A stretch of 64,000 nt of DNA from Sodiomyces alkalinus F11 (lineage: Eukaryota > Ascomycota > Sordariomycetes > Glomerellales > Plectosphaerellaceae), in assembly GCF_003711515.1 (NCBI RefSeq), contig NW_021167089.1, positions 1,093,799 to 1,157,798 on the forward strand, written 5' to 3'. The stretch's first letter is position 1. Each line of letters starts with the position of its first letter. The position numbers were made by a program, and so were the translations under genes. Of this stretch, positions 1-12,100 are shown piece by piece. The notes under the pieces were generated by a model. It saw nothing but the letters and a program-made list of their open reading frames with translations, had not been told where the DNA came from and ran no database searches.

Positions 1-3000
1 CCTACAGTCTCAGCTGTACGGTCCTCCGCCGATTATCCATAGCAACCTTTCTTCCATCTCGTTGGCGAGCGATGGCCACGGCAATGAGGCTCGGCCCGTA
101 GACTCCGGATCACAAGGAGCCTCGTCTTGCCCATCATCCCACGACCAAGGAGAGAAGGGCGCCTCTCGTATCCCGATGACGAGGGAGCCAACGCCCGTTT
201 CACACCCCGAGGTGCCCAACATTACAAGTCAAGCGGATAGTGGTTGCTCAACCCCTAATCGGAGCCCGAAAACATCCACGTTCAACAGCCGGTTTCCTTT
301 CTTTGGACGACGGGGCAAGACTGACCGCGCCGCGTCTCAAGCAGAGAAGAAAGATAGACCCCCGCGGAAGGGGCCAGCTGCCGGCACAGGCCATGAGGGG
401 TACGGACGACTTGGGGCAATTAGGAGAAGGAGCGGAGTTTCCCTCGCTGCGAATCACGGGCATAGCGGTCCAGGGCCGTCACAGGACAGCCTCGGCGGCA
501 ACCAACCCATGGACGCCTTTCTCCTGGAGCGCATCAATCCCGTTGTCATCTCCGGGGGCGAGATCGTCGATAACAGGAATGCGAGCTCTAGCCTTACGCG
601 AATCGAAAGTAACCAGAGCTCACTATTGAGTCGTCCAAGCATGGAATCCAGAGACTCCGAGATGTCGACCACTTCAAGTCCCAGCAGGCCCGCCGCCACG
701 AGGAGGCCAGCTTTTCAGCGAGGACTGAAGTCCGCCGTGGATCAACGCAGGCCATCCGATAGCAGCGATTCGGATGCCCTAGTGATGAAGTCAACGTTAG
801 CTTTCAGAAGGTCGGTCCAGAGGTTGAGAACATCTCCCGATCAAGCTCCTATGCGATTGCCTAGGCCCATCAACACCTCTGGAATCACATCTCCGTCGGT
901 CACCAGTATCGACACTACTAGCGTGTTCTCCGACGATTCCCATCTGGAGTTTGCGAAGGAGGCTATCCGTGGCCGTCCGGCAGTAATACCCCCCAAAAAG
1001 TTGACGAAGAGGGAGCGATCACCCCGGAAGTGGAATCCTTTCAGCCGCACAAAGCATGCTCCCAAGAAGAACGATCCCGAGCCCGTGGCGGCAACGGTGA
1101 AGGTTGTTCAGCAAAAGCCTGTGTCCGTGCCGTTTTACGCTATGCTCGACGGCTCTGAACAGGAAGAAAACGAAACGCTAACCGTGGATGATGTCCTGCG
1201 AGACACGTATGCCTTGGGTGCGCCATTTGCCGTCCCAGAACCGCCGGCTCTTGATCCCAGGCGTCTCCATACTACTACTTCGTTTCTCTCTGGGCTGGAT
1301 GCAAGCGGTCGAGATCGAGACCTGTCCTCTCAGGAAAGGCAATGGCAGGGAGAAGCTAATGGAAAGCGACCACCACCCGAAGAGACTGTCCCTGGGAGAT
1401 GCCCACCGGATGATTCTGTCATTCGCGCCACGGGCAAGCCGAGCCGGCTCCCTCAGGTCGGAAGGATACCCAAGGTTGTCAACACCAGGACGGAATCTGC
1501 TTCGTCGCGAAGCTTCTCCCGGCCGTTCAATCGAGTTAGCGAACAGAGGCCACTTTGTCTCACGGTCGCAGACCCCAAGTCCATCGCAACAGGTCCAAGC
1601 CCGCCCTGCCCCTCTGCGCCCGAGCTCACCCAGACGACATCATCCACGGCGGCCCAGGGTGCAATGCTCAAGACGCGCGAAGAATTTCTCGCCTTCTCCC
1701 CGAACCACAGCTTCGACGGGACGAGCTCATCGTCTGGATGCTCCGATATCCCGCCCATCGCCAACACCATCGTCGTTATCCCGGATGACATGGGCCCGCT
1801 TGTTGAGGACGAGATATGGGACGAGTATAACGACTTGATCGGGGATACACCTCTGCCTACTGCTCTGTCTACGGCGTCTTCGAGGGGAATACCGTTCCAC
1901 CTCGAGAGTTACGAAAGAACTATGCCCAAAAAGAACACACAACTCCTCGAATCTCCCACCATCGTGCAATCACCAGCTGCAAGCTTTCGGACCACCCAAG
2001 AAGACGAAAAGAGGAACACTGCCACCGAGTCCAGCACCTTCAGCGCTGACATGACGGAGCGCATCAAGGCCGCGTTCGCGCCCAAGTTCGAGGATACACC
2101 ATGGGAACCTTCTGCCACCTCGGAGCCTGCATTGAAAGACAAACCCAGTGAGCATCTCGATCGAAAGCCCTCGAGCCCATCCCAATCCCAGCGGAGGAAC
2201 AGTCAGGCATCTCGCGTTTCGCAAAAGTCGGACAGCAGCAGCTGTCGATCATCCGAAGACGATACTGCTCTTGCGCAGGTCAATCTCCGCGTTGGGTCCA
2301 TGACAGTCAGCAAATGGCTCTCCTTCGGCCATGTGCTCTTCAGCCCTACCAAGGACGACCTTGGACCCGACGTCGGGTCGCTCAAGAGGCAGTCTATCCT
2401 AGTCATTGACGGGCTTGGCAACGACGACTGGTCCTTCTACGCGGCAGAAACGTACCCCGCCGCCAGCTTTTTCAACATGTCCCCCCGGGCACCACTGTCA
2501 CCTGAGCACCGGACTTCGACCAACTTCCCTCTCAGTCCGCCCAACCACCACCAGATCCAATATACCTCCCATCTTGAGAAATTCCCCTTCGGACCCGAAA
2601 GCTTCACCTCGGTGGTGTACCGTTTCCCGACTGCGGCCCCCGAATCTCACTACCGCAACGTCGTGACCGAAGCTCGACGGGTCCTCAGGCCCGGCGGTTA
2701 CATCGAGCTTTCCGTTCTCGACGTCGACCTAAACAACATGGCCAACCGGGGTCGCCGGACTGTGCGTCGGCTCAAAGAACGTATCCATGAGAAGTCGCCC
2801 GAGACCGCCCTTGGTTCCGCATCTGATCTCATCCTGCGTCTTCTCGGGAAGAAGGGCTTCACGGATATCAAGACTTGCCGCGTCGGCGTTCCCGTAGCGA
2901 GCATTGTCCCCAAGGCCCAGGCGGAAGGCGCGAAACCGGCGGCCGGCGGCGCAGAGAAAACGAAGGACCAACGTAGCTTGGCCGATATGATGAACGACAA

Positions 3001-3232
3001 CAGCGAAGCGGCCGACGAGAACATCACCAAGATGGTGGCCAAAGTGGGTCGCTGGTGGTACAGCCGTTGTTACGAGAGCGCTGCTGGTAGCGGAACCACT
3101 GGCAACGGCAAGAAGAAGAGCATATGGAACGACCGGGCCCTGCTGGCCGAGTGCGAGGAATGGGGGACGAGCTTGAAGCTAACGGTGTGCCATGCTCGTA
3201 TCCCCGAGAGGACGCGTGTGGCGAGCATTTAG
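1..3232 (+). CDS. Partial (5'-truncated) methyltransferase-domain protein with long disordered N-terminus
   Basis: The frame is open from base 2, so the gene starts left of the window; the visible part encodes about 1076 residues and ends with TAG at 3230-3232. Roughly the first 750 residues are Ser/Pro/Arg-rich and low in complexity, probably disordered. The last 300 residues look like a class I SAM-dependent methyltransferase fold: a degenerate motif I (ILVIDGLGNDDW), an acidic strand region, and the typical post-motif (RRVLRPGGYIELSVLDVDL) followed by a C-terminal helix/strand part. This resembles fungal proteins annotated as Methyltransf_11-domain proteins of unknown substrate. The glycine loop is weak, so enzymatic activity is not certain. 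No intron is needed in the visible part. Confidence 0.8.
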   Translation, partial: LQSQLYGPPPIIHSNLSSISLASDGHGNEARPVDSGSQGASSCPSSHDQGEKGASRIPMTREPTPVSHPEVPNITSQADSGCSTPNRSPKTSTFNSRFPFFGRRGKTDRAASQAEKKDRPPRKGPAAGTGHEGYGRLGAIRRRSGVSLAANHGHSGPGPSQDSLGGNQPMDAFLLERINPVVISGGEIVDNRNASSSLTRIESNQSSLLSRPSMESRDSEMSTTSSPSRPAATRRPAFQRGLKSAVDQRRPSDSSDSDALVMKSTLAFRRSVQRLRTSPDQAPMRLPRPINTSGITSPSVTSIDTTSVFSDDSHLEFAKEAIRGRPAVIPPKKLTKRERSPRKWNPFSRTKHAPKKNDPEPVAATVKVVQQKPVSVPFYAMLDGSEQEENETLTVDDVLRDTYALGAPFAVPEPPALDPRRLHTTTSFLSGLDASGRDRDLSSQERQWQGEANGKRPPPEETVPGRCPPDDSVIRATGKPSRLPQVGRIPKVVNTRTESASSRSFSRPFNRVSEQRPLCLTVADPKSIATGPSPPCPSAPELTQTTSSTAAQGAMLKTREEFLAFSPNHSFDGTSSSSGCSDIPPIANTIVVIPDDMGPLVEDEIWDEYNDLIGDTPLPTALSTASSRGIPFHLESYERTMPKKNTQLLESPTIVQSPAASFRTTQEDEKRNTATESSTFSADMTERIKAAFAPKFEDTPWEPSATSEPALKDKPSEHLDRKPSSPSQSQRRNSQASRVSQKSDSSSCRSSEDDTALAQVNLRVGSMTVSKWLSFGHVLFSPTKDDLGPDVGSLKRQSILVIDGLGNDDWSFYAAETYPAASFFNMSPRAPLSPEHRTSTNFPLSPPNHHQIQYTSHLEKFPFGPESFTSVVYRFPTAAPESHYRNVVTEARRVLRPGGYIELSVLDVDLNNMANRGRRTVRRLKERIHEKSPETALGSASDLILRLLGKKGFTDIKTCRVGVPVASIVPKAQAEGAKPAAGGAEKTKDQRSLADMMNDNSEAADENITKMVAKVGRWWYSRCYESAAGSGTTGNGKKKSIWNDRALLAECEEWGTSLKLTVCHARIPERTRVASI

Positions 3233-4609
3233 ATTTGCAGCTGGCGACGGCAAATATCTGTCGCAATCAGGACGGGACGGCTTCGCTGACCAGATGCTTT
3301 TCAAGGCGCGCTTGACGCCCGCCCTCGGGGTTTTTTTTTTCTTCTTCGAACTTTTCCCTTCTCCTCTCCCTGTCACATATTATCGCAAAGCGAAGGGCAC
3401 TGGTCCGCGACGCTACAACACCACTCGGTTTCAGGATTGTCCGGGCAACTCCATCCTGGTTTGCCGCTGGCTGGCCTTTTTTTTTTCTTTCCTCTTTTCT
3501 TTCCTTCTTCCTTTCTTGATCACCCTGCATTTCCGAGTTATGACAGCATTATATTGGCGACTCAGAAAAAAACGGTCAGGATGACTTCTAATACTTTGAT
3601 GGATGATGGACGCGTGGCTGGACTGTCGCACCTCTTCCTTTCTTCTTCTCGGCTCTTTCGTCCGGCTCTGCTGGCAGGCGATGGTACATGTTCCAGAGGG
3701 ACGAGCTGAGCGTGGACCCGAGCGGTTTTATGGAAGAGGATATTCTTCGATGCATGAGACCGACGAGCCACATTAGGGACGGGGACCACGGATAGATGTT
3801 CGGGTTCGGGGGTGCAAGCATGGCAAACGACTGCATGTATGAGAGCGAGCGATGCCCTTTTTTCTTCTTCTTTTTCTTCTTCTTTTTTTTCTTGATCTTT
3901 TTTTTCTTGATCTTTTCTTTACGACTGAATGCGTCACGCGACGCAATGATACAGCATGGCATGACATGGCCAGAGATACCCTTCCATCCTCTCAATACCT
4001 ACATAGCTCTAATGTCCTATATTACGCTTCTTCCCAATACCGCAATTATCTGACCTTCTCTCTCTGTCTCTCGCCCCCTCCTCGGTGCGCCCAGAAGAGA
4101 TCCCATGTGAAGTTAAGCCAAACTTCCCTCAGTGAGAGGTTCAGACAATGGGTGAATAGGTGGCTCGAAAGCACACAACAGAGAGATCGTCTGCCTTCCT
4201 AGAGTCATCAAGAGTTCGTAAACCCCCGTCTCTCTGTCGGTAGCCCGCATTGAGTAGCGAGTTATGGACTTTGCGATTGGTTGGAACAGTCTGTTTGGGA
4301 GGAATCTGAATCCAATAATAGCTTTTCTTCTTGAGTACTCTGTACTCGATGTAAATCTACGGAGATCTACGAAGAATGGAGTGATGAAAGTACCCTGCTT
4401 ACCTTACCTTATTAATCAAGTGCAAATAGTGTACTTTGTACATTAGGCCCTTTTCCCGATGACCTGCTTATGCCGTGACAAACCGCCGACACAGTGCATA
4501 TACGGTACGGGACCCAGGTACCCTGGTAGTGTTCTTATGGCTTGTTACTGTGCGAGTTTCAGTTTTCGACAGTTGGTTTTCGTTTTCTTCGTGTACGAAT
4601 ACATCGATA
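3233..4609. other. Intergenic, pyrimidine-tract-rich
   Basis: No gene can be supported. The stretch holds several T/C-rich runs on the + strand (about 3330-3350, 3476-3512, 3858-3916), the last including a direct duplication of a TTTTTCTTGATCTTT unit. Short ORFs here are low-complexity read-through of these tracts. Confidence 0.6.
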
Positions 4610-6202
4610 ATGCTTTCCAGAGTCTGCCAAAGGAGCAAAGTCGTCGAAAGTGCTGTCTCAGGACCGCTTCTTCAAGCACGGTACTCTTCTAATGTCGTGC
4701 AAGGTGTGTTTCTTCTGACCTCTGACCTGGGCCTCGTGTCTTCCTTGCTCACACTGAACTGAACCACCCAGAGCACGATGTGATCCTCTTGCGCCAAAAA
4801 GGGCCGAAGAGGTTCTCGAGACGTAGCATCTCTCCTCCCATACATCCGGAATCTACGATCAAAATTGGCTACGGGGCGACAGTGCAGGGGTCAGATATCA
4901 TTGGGAAGAGTCTACCCAACTCCGTGACCGACAGCAAAGGCAAGAACGTACGACTCCACGAGCTGTCACTCGCCCAATACGTGACGAACAGTCCACGCGT
5001 CGCGACACCGGTACGACTTTCCTGTTAAAAGAAGAAAGAAAGAAAAAAAAAATCGTGCAAGGCAGATATTTGGGGGGCTTGCAGACGAACGCGCCTCACC
5101 AGCATCGGGTTTGTCTGACCAAAAGACGGTGTAGATCTACCCGCAAGATGCGACCCTAATCGTGTCTATGCTAGACCTGAATCTCCCCGTCCCCGGGGAA
5201 GATCCCGTGGCCGATGCGGGACCTCCCGTCGAGATATTCGAGGCCGGTACGGGCATGGGGTGCCTCACACTCCACTTGGCAAGGGCCATCCACGGCGCCA
5301 ACCCAGCGGTCCCCCCGGAGCTGCGGGAAGCACTCTGTGCCGCACCCTACGCCAAAGGCCGGTTACTTCGAGAAACGGCCACCGACGCGTCCCCGGACCT
5401 GGGATCAATGCCGCACGGGCTGGACCTCCCTTCGCCAGACCTCCAATCCCAGCTCGAGACGCACCTCGCCGGCCGCCGCGCCATCATCCAGACCCTCGAC
5501 ATCAACCCGTCCACGAGCCGCCAGGCGCACGGCGTGATCCGGAATTTCCGCCGCGCCCAGTACCTGCTCGACATCGACTTCCACGTCAGCACGATCCGGT
5601 CGTACCTGGCGCCCCGCCTTGCCCAGAGCGGGGGCGAGCCGTTCCTGGCGCACGCCATCCTCGACCTGCCCTCGGCGACCGAGCACGCGGACCTGGCGAT
5701 CCGGGCCCTGCGGCCGGACGGGAAGCTGATCGTGTTTACCCCTTCGATCACGCAGGCCATCGAGGCGGTCGTGTGGGCCGAGGAGTCGACCCAGCCGGTG
5801 TACATGGACCGCGTGATCGAGCTGCCGGAGTCGACCTGGGCGGAAGGGTTCCACGACAGCGTGGGAGGACGGGAGTGGGATATCCGTAGCGTGATGCCGC
5901 GGAAGTATGCTCGCAAGAGCAGCGGGGCTGGAGAGGATGATGACGGCGGCGGCGGTGAAGGGGGGGCAGGGGGGGCAGGGCCGGGAGATGAGCAAGCTGG
6001 GTCGGCAGAGGTCGAGAAGTCGAAGAAGGGCATGGTTTGCCGGCCCAAAGTAGGGAACATTGTGGGTGGTGGAGGTTTCCTTACCGTTTTCACTCGCAGA
6101 ATGGCACGCCAGGAATTCGACCAGAGCCCCCCGGAGGAGTCGCCTGCTAGCAAGGGCGCAGATGATTCCCTAGACATGGAAGTACGGAGCGGAGCGGCCT
6201 GA
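4610..6202 (+). CDS. TRM61-like tRNA (adenine-58-N1) methyltransferase, probably mitochondrial
   Basis: Three exons: 4610-4703, 4772-5010, 5135-6202 (466 aa). Introns are 68 and 124 bp with GTGTGT and GTACGA donors and CAG/TAG acceptors; phases match and join VVQ-EHDVILLRQKG and RVATP-IYPQDATL. The family transfers methyl from SAM to A58 of tRNA. Visible features: a basic, Ser/Arg-containing N-terminus (residues 1-31, possible mitochondrial targeting), motif I FEAGTGMGCLTLHLA near residue 146, the acidic TLDINPS strand, and the TRM61-type AILDLPSATEH (Asp near 288) followed by RPDGKLIVFTPSITQ. A Gly/Glu/Asp-rich insert lies near the C-terminus. The start is the first ATG before the joined frame. 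Whether it is nuclear TRM61 or a mitochondrial paralogue is inferred from the N-terminus only. Confidence 0.85.
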
Positions 6203-6843
6203 GTGCTCGACATGATCCTGTTCCACGCTTCTGCCACTGGAAGCTTGTTTTATTAGATTGTAACTTTATCTGTATCTCTAGAAGCGATAGACACTCTCTG
6301 GCAATTGGACTCGCCACTGCAGGAGAATTTCAAAAACTCGTTAGAGAATTTTAAACCCTCGTTAGATCCTGATTCTAGCATCTGGTTACGACGGATACGA
6401 GATCCTATGGTCTGTTATGAAGATTCAAAAGTGACCACTACACCAAAAGGGAAATCCCTTCTAGTGTAGGTACTTTTAGTAAGGTAGTTATATACCTTAG
6501 GTAGTGGTCTGCACCCAGCTATCGCGACATCTGTGCCAGGCAATGAAGGTACCTGAACGATTCATAGATTGATGCTTAGTGATTAACCATGTACTTATGT
6601 TATCCGTACTCCGGAGTATGTGTGCGTACCGTGTCGACACAGTGCCTCGAAACAGATTGACATTGTGCCTGCCCCCCTTCCCCCCCCCTCCCCCCCCCCA
6701 AAGACTACCTCTGTATACATATCAATCAATCTTCATGAGCAGCGTCTGAGCATCACATTGAGCACACCATAGCCATAAACCTCATAGGCAAAGCTCCGAC
6801 AGGTAACTTTCCACATATTGGAGCTGCGTATTAATCGTACGAG
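6203..6843. other. Intergenic with fold-back sequence and poly-C run
   Basis: No gene. Contains a hairpin at 6438-6469 nested in a 9-bp inverted repeat (6433-6441 and 6501-6509), an ACTCCGGAGT palindrome near 6608, and a C-rich run at about 6672-6700. The last part is the promoter and leader of the PAC4 gene. Confidence 0.6.
6433..6509. repeat. Fold-back sequence
   Basis: Outer 9-bp arms GACCACTAC (6433-6441) and GTAGTGGTC (6501-6509); overlapping inner hairpin 6438-6469 with arms CTACAC/GTGTAG and AGGGA/TCCCT. Could be a MITE-like relic. Confidence 0.8.
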
Positions 6844-7373
6844 ATGTCCAACATGGAGATCATCGAGAATGAACCTCTCCAAGTCTCCATGCCCCTTCCT
6901 CGGTCTCTCGACACGCGCATCTACATCCACCTCACCATCAGAACCAAATCCATCACGCTCTTCCTGACAACCGGAAGCGAAGACGAGCCGACCATGCCAC
7001 CAACCATGGGCTCATTCATATACGCCGTACCGGACGTAAGTACCTGTTTATCATGCCCCATTCCGCACGAAGCCAGGCCTTGTTGTTCTTAATGCATCTC
7101 TGTGCGAATCCACAGCGCTTCAACCCTGCCCAGCCCATCTCCACCACTCTGTACTCTCATGAGCCGACGCTCGAGTTCACCACGCGCATAGCCAAGCTCC
7201 TCGCCCGGCGCTCTGGTATGCCTGTCTACGTCGGAAACAGTGCCTCCTTCGCCAACTGCCCCGAGGGCGGCACCGTCGAGGAGGAAATGGACGTCTTCCA
7301 ACGGGTGGTCGGCGTAGTCAGCGACAGGCTAAAGCATGTCAAGAGAGACCTGCCCCTGATTAACGGGGCGTAA
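6844..7373 (+). CDS. Proteasome assembly chaperone 4 (PAC4/Pba4 family)
   Basis: Two exons: 6844-7035 and 7116-7373, intron 80 bp (GTAAGT...CACAG), 149 aa. The family helps build the 20S alpha ring as a dimer with PAC3/Pba3. The protein shows the expected pattern: a first beta-strand region with RSLDTRIYIHLTIRTKSITLFLTT, the MGSFIYAVPDRFNP segment spanning the splice junction, the LEFTTRIAKLLARRSGMPVYVGNS strand, and the C-terminal GGTVEEEMDVFQRVV helix. The length matches the fungal family. The next ATG (MEIIEN) is three codons downstream, so the exact start is slightly open. Confidence 0.9.
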
Positions 7374-9182
7374 GGGGGAGAAGTCCCGGATCTGGAGCTT
7401 CAAAAAAAGAAAGAAAAAATCTTTTCTTTTTTTCTTTTCTTACTCATATCTCCCGCCGCGAAATCCTCCTCCTCTCACACACGGCAAGTGCCTGGTAGTC
7501 AGGATATGTCTGGATGGAGAAACTGTTGTTAATTAATGATCTGACGGTGCCGGCTTTGGTGCGACGCCAAGACTGGACATGGCAGTTGCTCTGACAATAC
7601 AGACCCAAACTCTGCCAAACAGGCACGGGATACGAAATAGCAAGGCTGTTCACCAAACATTTTGCCAGTCGACCAAGAATAAGCCTCGGTACATCAGGTC
7701 CACCTGGAGATCTGCCTCCCACGAGCGCAACATTGCACGGGGAGAGAGAATCCTTCAAGCAAATCCACGTCAGTCAGGGAAAGAGAGCGACAGCACCCGG
7801 AGAAGAGGGGTGAAAGGGTGGTATGGTGACAGAGCCATGGGCCGGGAAGGGCTGGTTACGCCATCTACGAAGTGACAGCGGTTGTGGAAAGGGAAGACGC
7901 AATGCCGTTTGCCGTCAGCCACCGCATAAGTCTCCCTGATAGGAGTATGGGAACGTGGGAACAGGCAGATGAGGCGGGGATGGGGCGTAATTAGGACACT
8001 CGTCCTGACACGCCAGGTGGTCAACCCTAGGTAATCTCTTCACACGGACAGGCGTTGCGCTTCGCAGCTCCAGTTGGTCGCCTGGTCGGGTGTTCATGAC
8101 CAGTGCCCTCGTTGATATGGTACTAATTGATGGAATTGATGGATTGATGGTACCGTACATATAATATCATATAATACACGCTTAATGGCTGAGAAGCCGG
8201 CTTTCCTGTCGCACAACTTGGCACCTCGTGCGGCCCCCCCTTGCGGAACACGAAGACGGATGAGAAGGACGTAGGGGAAGGGTGGCTGTTGCGGGAGCGA
8301 TGGGGGCCAGACGATGCCCTGAGCCATCTTGATGTCAACGAATGCGCTATACGGAGTGCTGTGTGCAGTGAAACGATGCCTCTCTAAGAAAGATAGCGGA
8401 GGGCCTTTGTCCAGGGCAAAACGTTGTACGTTGTATCTGCATTTGAATCTGTATACTTAAAAGCCAAGGTCGTTTCCCAGCAACTGTTTCAGTGTTGAAA
8501 AGTCGGTCTTGGATTTGTTGTGCGGAGGGTAAATGGAATAAACATATTGCGCTCTCAAAATCAACTGTTGAATTGAAATTAAGGGAGGTAAGGAAGGTAA
8601 GGTATTGAACCCACGATGAGGATATACACGATACGTTATGTCCATAGCTTCGCCGTTGAAAAAGAAAGTTTAGGTTAGGTATTTCCATGACCAAAGAATC
8701 CCCCGGGTATGGCGGTACCTCCTGGTACGTACTCTAGTACTCCCTAAGGTAAGGTACCTTACCTAACTACCTAACAATTTAATTTCGCGTGCTAGGACCC
8801 CGCCAACCGCATTTTGAATCATTGCATTTCCCCGTATTACCTTACAGAGGTACCAGAGGTACCTGACTACGACAGGTAGGACCCGGGCAGTCACACCCAC
8901 CAAATACGTCCGCTTCAGATTGCCCGCAAAAAATGGAAGTAATTACGCAGAGACCAAAGAACCCCCACCATACCTTACTCAACAAGGTCGCAAACCAGAC
9001 ATCGAACAAGCCCCCAGACCACGGCCTCCTTGTAGGCGTCCACGCCAACATTTATCCTGAGGCTCTCCTTTTATTCGCCCATTAACAGGTCGAATAATAC
9101 ACGTACTCATCGTACAAACATCCGACTTGTATATTACCACTGCTTCACTTAAGGTTGTCTCCATATCGCCCCGCGCCAGACC
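7374..9182. other. Intergenic
   Basis: No supportable gene in either strand. Just after the PAC4 stop, 7402-7441 is a near-palindromic A-rich/T-rich hairpin which could serve 3' end formation. A perfect 18-bp KpnI-centred palindrome lies at 8747-8764 within a cluster of AGGTA/TACCT units (about 8580-8870). The last 150 bases are the promoter/leader of KAP104. Confidence 0.55.
8747..8764. repeat. Perfect 18-bp palindrome
   Basis: AGGTAAGGTACCTTACCT equals its reverse complement; it sits in the intergenic region before KAP104. Confidence 0.97.
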
Positions 9183-12100
9183 ATGACCTGGCAGCCAGCC
9201 CCAGAGTCCTTGAGCCAGCTCGCAGTATGTCTCAAGGACTCCCTGAGCGGCTTCGACAAGGAAGCGCGCAAGCAGGCTGAGACTGTAAGAACCCCTTTCC
9301 GTCCTGCGGTAACGGGAAAAGAAAAGAAGAACCATATTTTTGCTGCACCTCCATCCCTCTACATCGGGTTAGCTGACACTGTCCTCCCCCGCCCGCCCCC
9401 CTTAGATGCTTGCGCAAGCCAAGTCGTCGCCCGACATCAACAACTACCTCGCCTATCTCTTTTCGAGCTCCGGTGTCCCCGCCGGTGTGCCATGCAGGCC
9501 CGAAGAATACCATCTCGTGCGGTCTGCCGCTGCCGTCATGCTCAAGAACAACATTCGGTCCAACTATAAGGAGCTGCCCGACAACAGCCTGGCCCTCATC
9601 AAACTCGCCGTGCCCATGGGCATCCAGGACACCCACCCTCAGATCCGAAGCTACGCCGGAAACATCGCAACCGAGATCATAAGGAGGGGCGGTCTCCTCA
9701 GCTGGCCTGAGCTGCTCCCGCAGCTGTTGAGCTTACTCTCCAACGAATCCGGCCAGGTCTCCAACGAGGCCCAGGAGGGCGCCATGGCCGCCATGGCCAA
9801 GATCTGCGAGGATAATGCCAAGGTCCTAGACCGTGAAGTCAATGGCGAGCGGCCCCTGAACGTCCTCCTGCCCAAGCTCATCGAGGCCGCCAAGAATCCC
9901 CTGCCCAAGGTTCGCGCCCAGGCACTCACCGCCGTCAACATCTTCATCCCGCGCAAGTCCCAAGCCATGCTCAACAACATCGACCTCTTGCTGAGCCACC
10001 TCTTCGTCCTTGCCAGCGACAGTCACCCGGATGTCCGTCGCCAGGTGTGCCATGCCTTCGTCCAGCTCGTGGAGGCTCGCTCGGACAAGCTGAAGCCCCA
10101 CATCGGCGGCCTTGTGGACTACATCGTCACCCAGCAGCAGAGCGACGACGAGGATCTGGCCTGCGAGGCGGCCGAGTTCTGGCTGGCTGTTGGCGAGCAT
10201 GATGACTTGTGGAAATCGCTCTCGCCCTACCTCGACAAGATCATCCCCGTCCTCCTGGAAAGCATGGTGTACGGCGGAGAGGATATCGCCCTGCTGGGGG
10301 GTGCGTCTGACGATGAAGACGAGGAGGATAGGGAAGAGGATATCAGGCCAGCCTTTGCCAAGAAACAAGCTGCCCGATCGGCGGCGAATGGTCCGGAGGG
10401 CCCGGCGGACTCTGCCCAGAACGGAAACGCCTACGAGAAGCTTGGCGACATGGACGAGGATTTCGAGGAAGGGGAAATTGACGATGACTTGGACGACGGG
10501 GACGAGAACCCCAACGAAAGGTGGACCGTCCGCAAATGCTCGGCTGCTGCCCTCGACGTCTTCTCCCGGGATTTCCAGGACTCGGTCTTCACCGCTATTC
10601 TCCCCTACCTCACCACCAACCTCAAGCACGAGGATTGGCCCCGCCGTGAGGCTGCCGTCTTGGCTCTCGGGGCCGTCGCCGAGGGCGCCATTAACGCCGT
10701 CACGCCGCACCTGCCGGAGCTCATCCCGTATCTTCTGACCCTCCTGGAGGACACCGAGCCCATCGTCAGGCAGATCACCTGCTGGACCCTCGGCCGCTAC
10801 TCTTCCTGGGCCGCCACCCTCGACGGCCCGAACGCCAAAACAAGGTACTTCGAACCGCTGATGGACGGTATTCTACGCAAGATGCTCGACAAGAACAAGA
10901 AGGTTCAGGAAGCGGCGGCCTCAGCATTCGCCAACCTGGAGGATCAGGCCGGAAAGGTCCTCGAGCCTTACGTCGGCCCCATTCTGCAGCAGTTTGTTCT
11001 TTGCTTCCAGCGCTACAAGGACAGGAACATGTACATCCTTTACGACTGCGTACAAACCCTCGCGGAGCAGATCGGTCCCCTCCTGGCCCGCCCCGACTTT
11101 GTCAACACCTTGATGCCGGCTCTCATCGATCGGTACCAAAAGGTCACCGACCAATCCCGCGAGCTGTTCCCCCTCCTAGAGTGTCTATCGTACGTCGCCA
11201 TGGCTTTGAATGACACCTTCTCGCCCTATGCGCAGCCCATCTTCAGCCGCTGCGTCAACATCATCCACGTGAACCTGGAGCTGGCTCTTCAAGCAACCAA
11301 CCGGGCCGGGTTGGAATCGCCCGACAAGGACTTTCTCGTCACAAGTCTCGACTTGTTGAGCGCCATCCTCCAGGCGATCGAGGAGCGGAAGGCTCAGGAG
11401 CTTGTCAGCGGCTCGGGCAACTCCTTCTTCGACCTCCTCGGCTTCTGTCTGGAAGACCCGCAGGATGACGTCCGCCAGTCCGCATACGCCCTCTTGGGTG
11501 ACTGCGCGAGATACGTCTTCCCGCAGCTCGAGGCGCAGCTACCGAACATCTTCCCCATCCTGCTGAAGCAATTGGACTTTGACAGCATCCTCGACGAAGA
11601 GATGGACAGCGGATTCAGCGTCGTTAACAACGCCTGTTGGTCCGCCGGCGAGATTGCCATGCAGAATACAAAGGCGATGGGGCCCTTTGTCCCTGAGCTC
11701 CTGCAGCGCCTAGTCGACATCATATCGAACCCCGGCGTCGTCCACGCCGTCACAGAAAACGCCGCCATCGCCCTCGGTCGGTTGGGTCTCCACAACCACG
11801 AGCAGCTTGCGCCCCTGCTGAATACCTTTGCCGAAGACTTCCTGAACGTCATGGAAGGGGTCGAGTCCTCCGAGGAGAAGGCCACCGCTTTCAAGGGCTT
11901 CACTATGGTGGTGGGCCAAAACCCACGCGCCATTGAAAGGGCGCTCCCGCAGTTTTTCGTCGCCATTGCGAGGTATCGGGATCTGAACCTTCAGAACCCC
12001 ATTAAACAGGAATTGCATGATGTCTTCCAGAATGTGTGTTTGCCCCTTTGTCTCGCCCCCGCGTGTATCCGATCTTCTTCTCTCTGCTAACTCCAAATTC

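Noticed and set aside
5347..6237. 296-codon minus-strand frame opposite the TRM61-like gene
   Set aside because: Composition typical of an antisense frame; the sense strand has clear methyltransferase motifs.
9826..10710. 294-codon minus-strand frame opposite KAP104
   Set aside because: Antisense shadow; the sense strand encodes importin HEAT repeats.
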